64,000 bases of DNA from Gigaspora rosea (Eukaryota; Glomeromycota; Glomeromycetes; Diversisporales; Gigasporaceae), in assembly GCA_003550325.1 (NCBI GenBank), contig QKWP01000112.1, positions 165,663 through 229,662 of the forward strand, in the 5' to 3' direction. Shown here piece after piece: positions 12,240 to 23,479 of the stretch. The notes under the pieces are model-generated. The model saw nothing but the letters and a program-made list of their open reading frames with translations, did not search any database and had not been told where the DNA came from. The position numbers and the translations under genes are program-made. Positions within the stretch are counted from its first letter, which is position 1; each line of letters begins with the position of its first letter.

Positions 12240-12591
12240 GGGGCATACCATTTATTATGTAATATTTTTTACTTAGTAGCCACCTCTACCCATGTATAGT
12301 ATAATAATTTTATCTAATTCTAATTGATTAATATAATATATAGATCTGATCACTACCTCTAACCATGTATCTATAGTGAAAATTATATAATAAATGGCAT
12401 GCCAGGACCCCGAAATATATATAGATAGGTTAGGTTAATTATAGAGTTACTAAAAAAGAAAGGATCTACTAAAAAACTTCAAAAATAAGCAAAAAAATTA
12501 CTATAAATAGAAAAGATCTGCATTAAAAACCTCAAAAATAAGCAAACTCATACTTGACCTATCTATATATTTCGGGAACCTGGCATGCCCC
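12240..12591. mobile_element. Harbinger-like MITE, second copy, interrupted
   Basis: The left end GGGGCATACCATTTATTATG follows TAA (12237-12239) and the right end is GGCATGCCCC. The body matches 10683-10848 in reverse orientation (GTAGCCACCTCTACCCATGT, then GATCACTACCTCT). The copy is split by the nested element at 12404-12581. The right flank AAA no longer matches TAA exactly. Confidence 0.75.
12404..12581. mobile_element. hAT-like MITE nested in a Harbinger-like MITE
   Basis: The 8-mer GGCATGCC occurs at 12396-12403 and 12582-12589, exactly at the terminal repeat of the host MITE. The insert ends are AGGACCCCGAAATATATATA and, in reverse complement, AGGTTCCCGAAATATATAGA. Removing it restores the host MITE terminus. 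A related copy lies at 10373-10535. Confidence 0.85.
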
Positions 12592-13803
12592 AAAATAGTT
12601 AAATTAGATCTTGCTTTGGACAATCATATTATAGAATCTAAAACAATATATTTAATATTAATCTAGTTTACATAATTTATACTCAAAATTCTACTAACTC
12701 AAAGCTTGTGCAATCAGAAAAAAGTAATGTATTTTGCAAGACAAAGTTATTTGCAAAATCAAAGTTATATTATATCAAATTTTTGAAGTCCATTTGTATA
12801 CAACCAAGAATTTAACAAATACTAAAAGAAAAGTGAGAAAAACAGTTTAGTTGTTCATCTACTTATTAAAAAAAAGTAACAAATAGCATTACAAAATATT
12901 TTAAGTAGCTATATATCGATATATAATGCATAATCATTTTATATAGATTAAAATTAAACGTTATATATTGATTGACTTGTTATAAATCAATATATCTATA
13001 ATTGATAAATATTGTAATTAAAATATAAATCTGTATATATTTGCTAATTGATTGTTATCATATTTATCTGAATTAATAAATAATAATTGTATAAGTTACT
13101 AATAGTAACTTAGTAGTTTCAAAATATTTCAAAATATTTTAGAACTATAAAACCAAACTGGATTAGTAGATCTGTAACCTGGGTTATACTAAGTGCTCAA
13201 AAGATTTTGAAATTTTGTATAATATATTGAAACTAATTTAAAATTTGTATTTCAAGATCAGATTAAATCTTTTGTTTATAAATTAGATCTTCTATTCAGT
13301 TTTATTTTGTCTTTTTCATTTTGGGTTGTTTTTTTTTGTTTTCGTTAATTTTTTTGTTTTCTTTTTTTATTTTGTTTTTTTATTTTTTTTTATTTATTTA
13401 TTTTTTAATTTTATTTTATTTTATTTGAAACTTTACAAAATTACTAGTCTTTTCAAAAAACCAACAACTTTTTGGCACTTTGCAAGTACACCAATTTGAC
13501 TTTACAAGCCAACTCAAACTTCTAACACTTTGCAAAAACACTTCTAAATCTTCAAAAACACTTTTTTAGAAAATAATTTAGTTAGGCACAAGTTTTTTAC
13601 AAGTTTTCGCAAGTTTTTGCTTGTTTATTTTTTTGTATAATATATTTTGGTTTGTTTTTTTGTTTTTTTTAAAATTTTTTTTTATTAATTTATTTTATTC
13701 TGGCACTTTGTAAAAACGCACTTATTTAGAAAAATAATTTAGTTAGACATAAGTTTTTGCAAGTTTTCACAAGTTAACATATTAGTTTACAAAAGCACAA
13801 CTT
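12592..13803. other. AT-rich, T-rich stretch without a gene
   Basis: No gene is seen. Long T-rich runs lie at 13300-13440 and 13620-13700. Imperfect direct repeats (AGAAAATAATTTAGTTAGGC with AAGTTTTTGCAAGTTTTC) occur near 13565-13620 and 13730-13770. Confidence 0.6.
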
Positions 13804-13933
13804 GGCTTTAGCAATTTCTAAATTTGCAAGAACACAAATTCTTACTTTAAAGAAATAGAGATTTGGGCTTCAGCAATTTCTGAATTTGCAAAAACACAAA
13901 TTCTTACTTTAAAGAAATAGAGATTTGGGCTTC
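13804..13933. repeat. 62 bp tandem duplication
   Basis: The unit beginning GGCTTTAGCAATTTCT (second copy GGCTTCAGCAATTTCT) starts at 13804 and 13866, and again partially at 13928, a constant 62 bp period. Confidence 0.85.
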
Positions 13934-14163
13934 ATTTATTTTTTTTATTAAGTTTGCTTATATATTTTGTTTTTTAGTTATTTTTTTAGTTATTTTTTAA
14001 TTTTATTTTATTTTATTTATTCCTAATTTTCTTCAGAACTTTGCAAGAAAACAACCTGACTTTTTTGGCACTTTACAAGAACACCAACTCTAACTTCTCT
14101 GCCATTTTGCAAGAATATACTAGATTCTTTGACAATTTGCAAAAACACTAGCACTTTTTAAAA

Positions 14164-14590
14164 AGTAGTGAATATAAGTGAATATTAGTAAATATAATAG
14201 TTAAACCAAGAAAAGGAGAAATAATAGCTAACTGCAAGATGAAAAAATAAGTGTATAGAGCTAGTATTATGCGACAAAGTGCAAAAGTAGTTTAAAATAT
14301 TACTATTTTTTGTTTTTGTTTTACATTATTTTTTTAGGATCAGTTTTTTTAGGTTTTATTTTTTTGACATTTTTTTTATTTTAGGAAGTAGCAAATATGA
14401 GTGAATATTAGTAAATATTAGTGAATATGAGTGAATATTAGCAAATACTAGCAAATATGATAGTTAAAACAGAGAAAAAGAGAGATAATAGCTAACTGCA
14501 AGGTAAGAAAAATAAGTATATAGAGCTAGTATTATGTGACAAAGTGTGAAAATAGTTTAAAATATCACTATTTTTTATTTTCAGGTTTAG
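14164..14590. repeat. About 264 bp tandem duplication
   Basis: The segments at 14164-14330 and 14388-14590 share ATAATAGCTAACTGCAAG, then TATAGAGCTAGTATTATG, then TTTAAAATATCACTATTTTT. The second copy has an extra run of a GTGAATATTAGTAAATATTA-type repeat. Confidence 0.75.
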
Positions 14591-14925
14591 TTTTTTTTTT
14601 GTTATTTTTTCATTTTTTTATAAAGAATTTATAATAATATATAATAAAATATATAATGTTAATTAAAAATGCATATTTAATTTAAAAATAATATTAATAA
14701 TAATAAATAAAAAAATATAAAATTTTATATTAAATTGCGAAATCTTGTAAAATGTGTGAATAATTGTAGAAACCTGTAAAATATTTAAAAATAAGTATAC
14801 AGTATAATAGTATTGTTATTTGTAATTTTTAATCTGATATCTATTGATTATTACTGATTATTACTGAATACTATCTTAATCAATAGTTCTTGTCAGAGGG
14901 ATTTAAATCGATTACTATCCAATAA

Positions 14926-15168
14926 GGCCTAACCAAATTGATTCTTTGTTTAATATAATATAAAATAACTGTAAGAAGGGGGTGGGGCATTGAAAAAAAC
15001 ATAAAAATAATAATACTGCAATTTTATTGGCTAATTTTACATATATTAAATTTAAAAAATTGAAAGGGTTCAAATACTATTAATTACTATTAATGTGTAT
15101 TGGGCTTATATAAATTTTAAAAAATAGGGAGGAGGTCATGTTAAACAAAGAATTAAATTGGTCTGGTC
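14926..15168. mobile_element. Harbinger-like MITE (GGCNAGACC family), TAA duplication
   Basis: The left end GGCCTAACCAAATTGATTCT and the right end in reverse complement GACCAGACCAATTTAATTCT are similar, and both continue TTGTTTAA. TAA flanks the element at 14923-14925 and 15169-15171. Relatives are at 38120-38370 and 42297-42612. Confidence 0.75.
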
Positions 15169-15171
15169 TAA

Positions 15172-15657
15172 CTGATAAAAATTGATAGTAATCCCTATGC
15201 AAATTTTGGTGATGAGCCAGCTAAGTTATATTAACAATTAGGTGCTCTTGCTCAAATTAGATTATATTTTACCAGTTATGGCATTTACAAAAAGAGTATA
15301 TATTATTAGCCTTTAATCAGATTATATAAAAAAGAGCCAGACATTATGCAAATAGTTACAAAATAATATTTTGTTTTATAGAGGCACTTAGGGTTTAAAT
15401 TACTAGCAAGAGTACTACTAGCAAAACAGATAACAAGCCTTTTAAAAAACTTAATAGTGGTGATTTTTTATAGACATTAGTAGAGTTAAGATTTAAACAA
15501 AAAGCTATTAAGGTGGGCATTCTTCAGAATGTATATAATAGCCCATTTAATGCAAAATTTGTCAAAATATAAAGAGACAATTTGGCATATAATATAGTTA
15601 AAAGTGCAAATTGAACAATATAAAGTTCAAATTAAAAGTAGCCCAGATAAATCCTTG
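15172..15657 (+). other. Decayed sequence into which the gypsy element inserted
   Basis: Fragments with some coding character (LLARVLLAKQITSLLKN) are broken by many stops. It may be continuous with the decayed stretch after 20748, which ends in an RNase H remnant. No family is recognised for this part. Confidence 0.3.
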
Positions 15658-15662
15658 AATAT

Positions 15663-16015
15663 TGTAACAAACAGGGAACAAGACCGATAGTTTGTATAGA
15701 AAAAAGGAACAGTTGTAATTTTATTAAGTAAACTAAAGAGCAATGATTTTTGCAAGGTGCGTATTTATACTACTTTTTTCTACTTCTTACTAATTATATT
15801 TGTAATGCACATCGAATGACTAACTAACTCTTGACACATTGAATACTGACTATTACCTCATTCCATTATAATCTCTTCATAACCCGAACAACTTTGATCC
15901 CGTGAGTATGATCAGGATCATGATCGTTCAATCACGTGTGCATGTAACTATAATCATGATCTCGATCATGACAAACTTGATTGAGATCTTGATTGTGACA
16001 ATCTTGATCATAACA
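15663..16015 (-). repeat. 3' LTR of the chromodomain gypsy element
   Basis: It is 353 bp on the plus strand from TGTAACAAACAGGGAACAAG to GATCATAACA and collinear with 20390-20742. The half nearest the interior is rich in GATCATGAT-type palindromic motifs. Confidence 0.95.
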
Positions 16016-16029
16016 GTTTTCCTGCCTCA

Positions 16030-17150
16030 AAAGCCCTTTCCTGCTCGTTGAGGCTTAGGCTTAGGCTTATTAGGATAAACCCAGTGGAACTTATCTACTG
16101 CTTCTCTTGCATTACCAAGGTTCTCCTCCAGCTCCCAAGAACATTCTCCAATATCACACCCTTCCTATTCGATCAGGTAGTGTAACTTCTGTCTAATAAT
16201 TTTAGAGTCAAGAATATCTTTAACTTTATACTCATTTTCTCCGTCCACTACTACCGGTTGAGGTGGTTCAGGTTCCCTTCCTGGAATACTGTTGTGAGTA
16301 TAGGGTTCCAATAACAATGCATGAAATGTGTTGTGGATTTTAAGTATAGGGGTAAGGCCAGACGATAAGTAACTGGATTAATTTGTTTTATTACAGTGTA
16401 GGGTCCAAGGCGGCGGTAATTTAACTTTTCAGAGGGCCGAGTGGTGTGAATATTTTCTGCAACATCCAAACCTTGTCTCTCTGTTGGTATCATGGGTATG
16501 CTTGATGACCCTTGTCAGCATTGTCTTTGTAACGTTTTTGAGCAATTGCTAATTCATCATGCACAGTGGTAATGATTTTCTTTAGCTTAGAGATTTCATC
16601 TTCTGCTGCAGGGACAGTTGGGCAACTGATTGTTCAGATATCGAAACGAGGGTGGAACCCATAGTTTGCAAAAAATGGTGTAGTTTTGGTGGAGGAATGT
16701 AAAGAATTATTATATACAATCTCTGCAAATGTAAGTAGATCTGCCCAGTCGTCTTGATGGTAATTAATAGTGCACCTCAAATATTGCTCTAAAATCTGAT
16801 TCACTCATTTACTTTGACCATCCGTTTGAGGGTGGTACGCTGTTGAAAAATTAATTTTTGTATCAAGGAGTTCAAACAAACAGTGTCAGAACTTAGAGGC
16901 GAACTGTGGGCCTCGATCTGAAACTATGTCTTCAGGGACACTGTGAAGGCGAATTATTTCTTTAAAAATAAGATGGGCTGTTTGTTCAGCTGTAATGGTT
17001 TTTGTACAGAACTTCACATTATTCTGTACAAATTTTCGCATTTGTGGCCACCAATAATCACAGGATAACAATTACATGGTTTAGTTACCCCAAAATAACC
17101 GGCCAACTTAGAGTTGTGTTTCGACTAAAATAAGTCGAGTCTCTTTGCAT
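16030..17150 (-). pseudogene. Integrase and chromodomain remnant
   Basis: Zinc finger: His of HNSKLAG is kept, but the second His reads Tyr (17095-17097, LAGYFG). After [19 protein letters not shown] a deletion joins the first zinc Cys directly to TKTITAEQ, removing the second Cys and the first catalytic Asp. The second Asp is present ([10 protein letters not shown]). The catalytic Glu reads Lys (codon at 16808-16810), followed by a stop where Arg is usual (16805-16807). A chromodomain is visible at about 16050-16230 (EYKVKDILDSKI ... SWELEENL), with TAG where a Trp is expected. The chromodomain assigns the element to the chromoviruses. Confidence 0.85.
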
Positions 17151-17782
17151 TTCCTGAAACATAAAGGAGTCTGTCCCTGAATAATAAGTTGTCGTGGCAA
17201 GAGAATTTAGAATAATCAGAACGTAACCTTTTTGTCGTTTGAGCTGCACCGTATAAATAGGTATATATGTCTTTTGCAAAAGGATCATCTCTTAATTGGG
17301 AACGTATTGTATTCCTTAATATACAATCAACTGGTGCAATGTAAGTGATATTAATATAAGGTTTCTTAAACAAAATGCTCTGTAAAAGTGGTGTGGGTAC
17401 ACACCCTTCTTGGATATAATCTGGTCTGCGTAATAATGTGTCAGATTTCCTCTGTTCTTTGCCAGATCGAAACAGGATCTCAAAGTTGAAATCTGAAAGC
17501 TGGAGTGCCCACCGAGCTTGACGTCGATTTAGGATCTTAGCATTAGCAAAGTATTGAAGATTCCTATGGTCACAAAACACCATAATACGATGTTTGGCAC
17601 CTTCCAAATATTGCCACCAGTGCTTAAAAGCAGAACGATTGCTAATAACTCTTTATCATAAATGTTATAGTTGATCTCAGCAGGGGAAAATTTTCTTGAA
17701 TAATACGCAATGGGGTGGAGAACATTATTATTATGATATTGAGATAATACTGCCCCTAAAGCATAATCAGAAGCATCAGACT
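17151..17782 (-). pseudogene. RNase H remnant of gypsy pol
   Basis: The RNase H start [16 protein letters not shown] is at about 17710-17782. [14 protein letters not shown] follows, then a frameshift near 17640, then [20 protein letters not shown]. The tail RKSDTLLRRPDY replaces the usual KADALSRRPDY-like motif. The linker to the integrase ends at a stop near 17125. Confidence 0.85.
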
Positions 17783-18660
17783 CTAGATGATAACTTTTAT
17801 TGGGTCCGCATGTATGAGGATCAGTGGAGTTGCAAATGCTTCTTTTAGCAAGTCAAAAGCCTGCTGTGCAGCAGGAGTCCAGGTAAGAAATTTGTTAATC
17901 TTACGGGTCAACTTCGTCAATGGGGTGACAATTTGAGAATAATTTCTAATGAATTGTCGATAATAGTTAGCGAACCCCAAAAATTGCTGAATGTGTTTGA
18001 TAGTCTTCGGGATCGGCCACGACAAGATGGCTTCCACCTTCCCTTGATTCATGCTAATCCCATTAGGAGTAATATGGTATCCTAAAAAATTATCATAGGT
18101 TTTATCAAATTCACATTTCTCTAATTTAGCATACAGGCCAAACTTCCACAGTTGTTCCAAAACAAGTTGCACATGACGGTTATGTACTCTTGGTTAGTCG
18201 AATATGTCAGAATGTCATTAAGGTAAATAATGACGAATTGGTCCAGGAAGTCCTAAAAAACGTCGTTCATCAAATGCTGGAATACTGCAGGGGCATTAGT
18301 TAGCCTGAAAGGCATAACCATGTATTCAAAATGTTCATAACAAGTGCGGAAAGCCGTCTTCTACTCATCCCCGGGTCGAATATGTACTAAGTTGTAGGCG
18401 CCCTAAGATCTATTTTTGTGAATAATTTCGCACCAGCTAAGCAGTCCAATAATTCCGGAATAAGGGGAAAAGGGTATCTATTTTTTACCGTAAGTTTATT
18501 TAATCCCCTAAAATCCACGCAAAGGCGCAACGTTCCGTCTTTCTTTTTAACAAATAAGACAGGAGCTCCAGCTGGTGATGTTGAATATCTGATAAATTCT
18601 TTTTCAAGATGTTCTTCAATGTATTGTTTGAGTGTTTTCAATTCTTGTTCTGATAATCTG
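17783..18660 (-). pseudogene. Reverse transcriptase remnant with YLND active site
   Basis: The fingers and palm are at 18387-18641 ([28 protein letters not shown]). A frameshift near 18387 separates the catalytic segment, where YxDD reads YLND; the Asn codon is at 18217-18219 and is a single G-to-A change from Asp. The thumb and connection are at 17783-18172 (FLGYHITPNGI, FLGFANYYRQFIRNYS). This enzyme cannot be active as read. Confidence 0.9.
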
Positions 18661-18694
18661 TAGATAGGACCCCATGGTGGTTGGGACCTGGAAG

Positions 18695-19420
18695 CTAATC
18701 AATTGCACAATCGTACGGTCGATTTTCTGGCAATTTATCTGCTTCCTTTTTGTCAAATACATCACTAAACTCAAGATATTTTGTAGGGACAGTTGTTGGA
18801 GCGGTAGACATATGAACTGTTAATACTGGAAAAACGTGAATCAGGTATACGCGGTCCTGTTTATCTAGCCTCTCATTTTCTGATGGATCCTCTTTCACTT
18901 GAAGGTTAATCAAATGGTCTTCACAAAAAATGCTCGAGAAAGCAAGTGATCGTTCGTGCCAATTGATTAAAGGATTATATTTCACAAGCCAAGACAACCT
19001 CAGGATAATTGAGTAATGAGGAGAAGGCATAAGGTTAAAGGAACTTGTTTTCTGGTGATTGTATAATAGGAGCTGCAGAGGCTCTGTTTCGTGAGTTACA
19101 GCTTCAAAAGCAACTTCCCTGCCATCAATAACCTCCACTGCAAGAGGCACAGGCTTTGTGACCATTGGTATAGAAAACTTTTGGGCCAGCGAAGTGTCTA
19201 AAAAGCAAGATGACACCCCTGAGTCCAGTAACTCCATGGTTGACAAGCTAGTTCTATTCTTAAATAATAATTTTACTGGGAGGACTAAAGCCTTGGTGGA
19301 CTCAACTGATAAAAGGGTTGTAGGGATGTTTGTGTATGTTATGTCCAGCTGCAACTCTCTTATTGCGACTGGGGCTCCTCTTTTTCCGAACTTTCATGAG
19401 TTATAGTAGCTATATTAATC
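18695..19420 (-). pseudogene. Aspartic protease region
   Basis: The open stretch at 18695-19354 contains the aspartic protease motif LLDSGVSSCFLD, followed by the usual hydrophobic strand region (HYSIILRLSWLVKYNPLINW). It runs into the linker before RT. The link to gag is broken by stops around 19360-19420. Confidence 0.8.
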
Positions 19421-19429
19421 CTATATTGT

Positions 19430-20320
19430 CTCTTATTAGAGTCACTATTATTGTTATATTTTTTTGGACAATTTCTAACTAAATGTCTGGAGCCTCCACA
19501 ATATAGACACAGGTTGTTAGTACGTCAGCATTTTTTTTCCTCAGACAAAGCTTTAGGCCTAGCAAAATCAATTTGTATTAGTTCCGGTCCATGAGTTTGA
19601 TAAGTGGTAGCAACGTGGGGTTGGCTTCCACTTCCACCAATGTCAGGACGGCGTTTCTGTCTTCGTTCAAAAAGTCGATTATCACATCACACAGCCTTTG
19701 TAATGGCATCATCTAAAGAGGTAGGATCAGTAAGTATAAGTATCAAATCTTTCACGTCTCCACGTAGTCCAAAGTGAAATTTGTCTATTAGTGCTGCTTC
19801 ACCCCAATCAAAGTCTCCTGTGATTTGGCGGAACTTGGAAGCATATGCTGTTGCAGATTTGGTTCCTTGGGTAAGTTTTCTTATTTTATTCGTGGCTGTT
19901 CTGGTCTTGTCCGCATCCCCAAATGTAGCTTCAAATGCTTCCACAAAGTCATCAAAAGTTTTAAGCAAAGGTGATGTTTTCTCCAAAAGGGGTACGAACT
20001 ACGCTAAGGCTGACCCTGTCAATAAACTTCTGATTAAGCCAACTTGAGTAGCATCATCAGGGTAACACTGAGGCTGCAGGCGTATGATGAGGCGTATCTG
20101 GTTCAAAAATCCACGAAACTTGGCGCGGGAACCATAAAATTTATCAGGTAAACTTATTTTAGGCATAATTAGCTTATTTTCCTCAAGGTTTTGTGTGCAG
20201 CTATTCGACTGTAAGCCTTAAGGCTTCATTTTCTTGATGAAGTGCCTGATTATCTAGTTGAATTTGTTGTAATGCTACCACGATGGCATCAAGGTCATGT
20301 TGTTCTACTGGATTATCCAT
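19430..20320 (-). pseudogene. Gag with coiled coil, capsid and CCHC zinc knuckle
   Basis: Reading starts at the ATG at 20318-20320 (MDNPVEQHDLDAIVVAL), with a short predicted coiled coil (LQQIQLDNQALHQENEALRL) followed by a stop. The capsid-like gag domain is at 19687-19986 (FVEAFEATFGDAD, SKFRQITGDFDWGEAALIDK). A zinc knuckle CLYCGGSRHLVRNC (C-X2-C-X4-H-X4-C) lies at about 19465-19510. Several stops interrupt the frame. Confidence 0.85.
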
Positions 20321-20389
20321 AATATTAGAGGGGTTTCAAATACAGGTACAAGAGTAGCGAGAATTTTGATAGATATAGTTTGCTTAAAC

Positions 20390-20742
20390 TGTAACAAACA
20401 GAGAACAAGACTGATAGTTTGTATAGAAAAAAGGAACAATTGTAATTTTATTAAGTAAACTAAAGAGCAACAATTTTTGCAAGATGCGTATTTATACTAC
20501 TTTTCTCTACTTCTTACTAATTACATTTGTAATACACATCGAATGACTAACTAACTCTTGACACATCAAATACTAACTATTACCTCATTCCATCGTACTC
20601 TCTTCATAACCCAAACGACTTTGATCCTGTGAGTCCAATTGGGATTACGATCGTTCAATTACATGTGCACGTGACTATAATTGTGATCTCGATCATGACA
20701 ATCTTAATTGAGATCTCGATCGTGATAGTCTTGATCGTGACA
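20390..20742 (-). repeat. 5' LTR of the chromodomain gypsy element
   Basis: The plus strand runs from TGTAACAAACAGAGAACAAG to CGTGACA, 353 bp, followed by the duplication AATAT. Same length as the partner LTR. Confidence 0.95.
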
Positions 20743-20747
20743 AATAT

Positions 20748-21640
20748 GAAGTTCCTAATTATAAGTTTTTAAAAAAAAGTGGTGAAGCAATCAATGAATT
20801 CAAAAGTAAACTTGAAATTAGTTTCACTAAACCAACTTATAGATTCTAAAGCAAATACTTAATGACATGGCAATAAGTTAGAAGTATAAGAGAAAGAAAC
20901 ATGAAAGGCAAACTCTAGGATAATATAGGAAAATAAAGAAAGTAGTTTTGGCAGACATGAATTTGAAAGAGCTCAAAAAGTAATACCAAATTAAAACAAG
21001 AGTTGCTATAAGTTTACTAATAAAACCAAAAAATATCTAGTTATACAAAAGGAGTAAGGACTAAATTATAGTAAAAAAGCAAAACTCAAGTTAACTCCTT
21101 CTAGACTATATAAGCAAGCAATTTAGATACAAAGCTATTATAAAACACTAGACAGAGATCCAAAAAGTAAAAAGATTAGTAAGTATAAGTCAATATAAAT
21201 GGTTGTAGCTTAAACAAAGAAGAAAAAAGACTGATTGCTAGTCTATAATCGAAATAAAAGAATGTATAATCAAAATTGAAAGTGTAGTTAGAAAAAAGAA
21301 TAACTAAACAATAACTTTTTCTTTAAATTATTATTAGTACAACTGTACAAAAATATTTTAGTAAAGCAAAATTCTATTGAAGAAGAAGCAAAAGTAGTAG
21401 AGATTGAAAGAATAAAGTTAGAAACAATTAAAAAGCAAAAGTTAACAGAAAAAGTAGCCAATCTTTTAAAGAATATAGCAAGTAAGAACATAGAAGAAAG
21501 ATCAGAGTATATGTTTACATAGATATCTTATAGTATAAGAAGATAAAAGTGGTAGAAAAGAAAGTTGAGTACTGCATAGACACAGTTAAATAGAAAAGAA
21601 GTAGTAGTTAGTTTGGTAAAAAAAGTTAGAGTACTTGATT
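20748..21640 (+). other. Decayed AT-rich sequence beside the gypsy element
   Basis: Lys-rich fragments (KVVEIERIKLETIKKQKLT near 21390) are separated by stops. It may be the upstream part of the element whose RNase H remnant follows. The family is not recognised. Confidence 0.3.
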
Positions 21641-21649
21641 AGCTATTAT

Positions 21650-22150
21650 TAATAAGTCCTGAATTAGTTGCAATATTTGCTTTGTTAGTAGCCAAGTTAA
21701 ATGCTTTAGTTATAATTATAATAGACAGTTTAGTAGCTATTATTAGTATAGAAAATATGTTTGGAAAACATAGTTTCAAGAAGGTGCTTAAGTTAAAGAA
21801 TAGGTCAATTTAGAACAAAATTGTAGAAGTAATACAAAATAAAAAATATTATTTTAAAGCTATGCAAGATTAGAGTGCATAGTGAAGTAGTCTGGAATAA
21901 GCTTGCTAACAGGCTAACAAAAGAAGCAGCACATCTGAAAGAAGAATAGAAGTGGATACCAGCTATTGCTACATGCCAGAATGTGTTCTTCTAATAGAAT
22001 AAAAAGATTATTAACAACTGCCTACAGAAATTTATTATACAACTTAAAAGAAAATTATTTGAGAAGAAATGTTTATTTCAAGTAAGAACCATATGGCCAA
22101 CAATAGATGAACTAGATTGGTTATTTAGATAGGCAAACTAAAAAAGTTAG
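21650..22150 (+). pseudogene. RNase H remnant, probably from a LINE
   Basis: PELVAIFALLVAKLNALVII followed directly by IIDSLVAI matches the first strands of an RNase H domain, with the Glu and Asp at the usual catalytic places. VHSEVVWNKLANRLTKEAA at 21870-21930 matches the C-terminal HSG...GNExADxLAKEG motif of LINE RNase H. Several stops interrupt it. No reverse transcriptase is recognisable nearby. Confidence 0.5.
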
Positions 22151-22159
22151 AAGAGATTA

Positions 22160-23110
22160 GATATAAAGCAATGAAAAGTAGTTTTAAGCTTGTCTTATGA
22201 ATTAAGTGGATGTTCTAACTTTTTCTAATATTAGAAGAGAGCATTTGCATAAACCTTAGTTGTATAACTCTTTACATTATATTATGTATAAGAAAAAATA
22301 AAGAAAAACCTTAGCTATTTGGTATAATGCAGTTATCTTGAAGAGATTTGAGAAGAGGCAAAAAGGATAGCATTAAAAACTGCATGGGCAATACTAACAG
22401 ACAAAGCTAGATTTTTTTAAAAGTTCTCAACTTTAGGAAAATCTTAATAATTAATATAAAGAAAAAGCAATACATAGAGAGAAAAGCCTACTTTAGTGGC
22501 CTCACAGAACACTCAGTAAATTTCTTTAATTTTGAATAACTTTTAATCCACTGGCCCATTTTGGATGATTTAAATACCAAAATGTTTATCTTAGTGAGAC
22601 GATTCTAAAAAACCCAAAATCACTAAATTCTAATTACAGGATTCCAAGATCAATAAAGATTTTATTGTTTGTCTAAAAAATTACTATTAAAATTACACAA
22701 AATTTGAACAATCTTAGGACCCTGCGATTAGATTTTAAAATTTTGGGCTTGTAGAATTATCTCAGCAAGATGAACATTTTGGTAGTTAAATTATCTAAAT
22801 TGGTTTAGTAGAACAATAGTTATTAATAATTTTATTATTTTATGATTTTGGCCAGAATTATAAAAATTTGACCAGGATTATAATAATAACCTGATATTTT
22901 TGGGACCCACCCACCTACAAAAAAATTATGTAATTTCTAGAAGCCCTCTAAGCAAAAAAGTGCAAAAAGCAAAAAGAAGTAGAAAGAGTAAATGAATTAG
23001 TTGAGAACTTAATGCTATATCATTTATAGACTTATATGTAGCAAGTTGGCAGGTGCAGAAATAATTATTCATTGCAAGTTTTTTTTTTAAAGTAACAGAG
23101 AACCTGGACA
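22160..23110. other. Non-coding stretch with diverged inverted repeats
   Basis: The stretches at 22550-22630 and 22730-22815 are imperfect inverted repeats (AAATACCAAAATGTTTATCT pairs with the reverse complement of AGATGAACATTTTGGTAGTT). They are likely arms of an old MITE. No gene is seen. Confidence 0.5.
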
Positions 23111-23112
23111 TA

Positions 23113-23467
23113 TAGGCTCTCAAAAGTAGAAACCAGACAATTTGACAATTTTTTGAAAATTAATCTGTTTGATTGATCAGGTGTAAAATTTAAAGCCCAA
23201 ACATTTTTGCTTAATAATGAAAGTCTTATCACTTAATAAATTTTTGTGATACAATGGTTAAAAGCTTTTGATGCTATAATTTAAAAATAGATTTCTGAGC
23301 AATCTACAGGTCTACAGATCTAATAATCCTGTTTAAACAGGTTTGTTAATTATGAATATACATACTATTTTTAGATTGTTTTGATTTTGTATAACAAAAT
23401 AGTTTTTGCTGATTTTCTCAAAACCCATGATCTGCCAAATTGTCTGGTTTCTACTTTTGAAGGCCCA
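23113..23467. mobile_element. 355 bp MITE with TA duplication
   Basis: The left end TAGGCTCTCAAAAGTAGAAA and the right end in reverse complement TGGGCCTTCAAAAGTAGAAA continue identically through CCAGACAATTTG. TA flanks it at 23111-23112 and 23468-23469. The ORF at 23333-23548 crosses the right end and is incidental. Confidence 0.75.
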
Positions 23468-23479
23468 TATTCTCAAAAA

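Larger units (their letters stand above)
15663..20742 (-). mobile_element. Complete, inactive chromodomain Ty3/gypsy retrotransposon
   Basis: Two 353 bp LTRs with TG...CA ends enclose gag, protease, RT, RNase H, integrase and chromodomain in Ty3/gypsy order on the minus strand. The 5 bp duplication AATAT lies at 15658-15662 and 20743-20747. The LTRs match closely but with many transitions, so the insertion is not recent. Every domain carries stops, frameshifts or lost catalytic residues. The sequence after the 5' LTR on the minus strand (GTTTAAGCAAACTATATC) is not a standard TGG-starting primer site. Confidence 0.95.
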
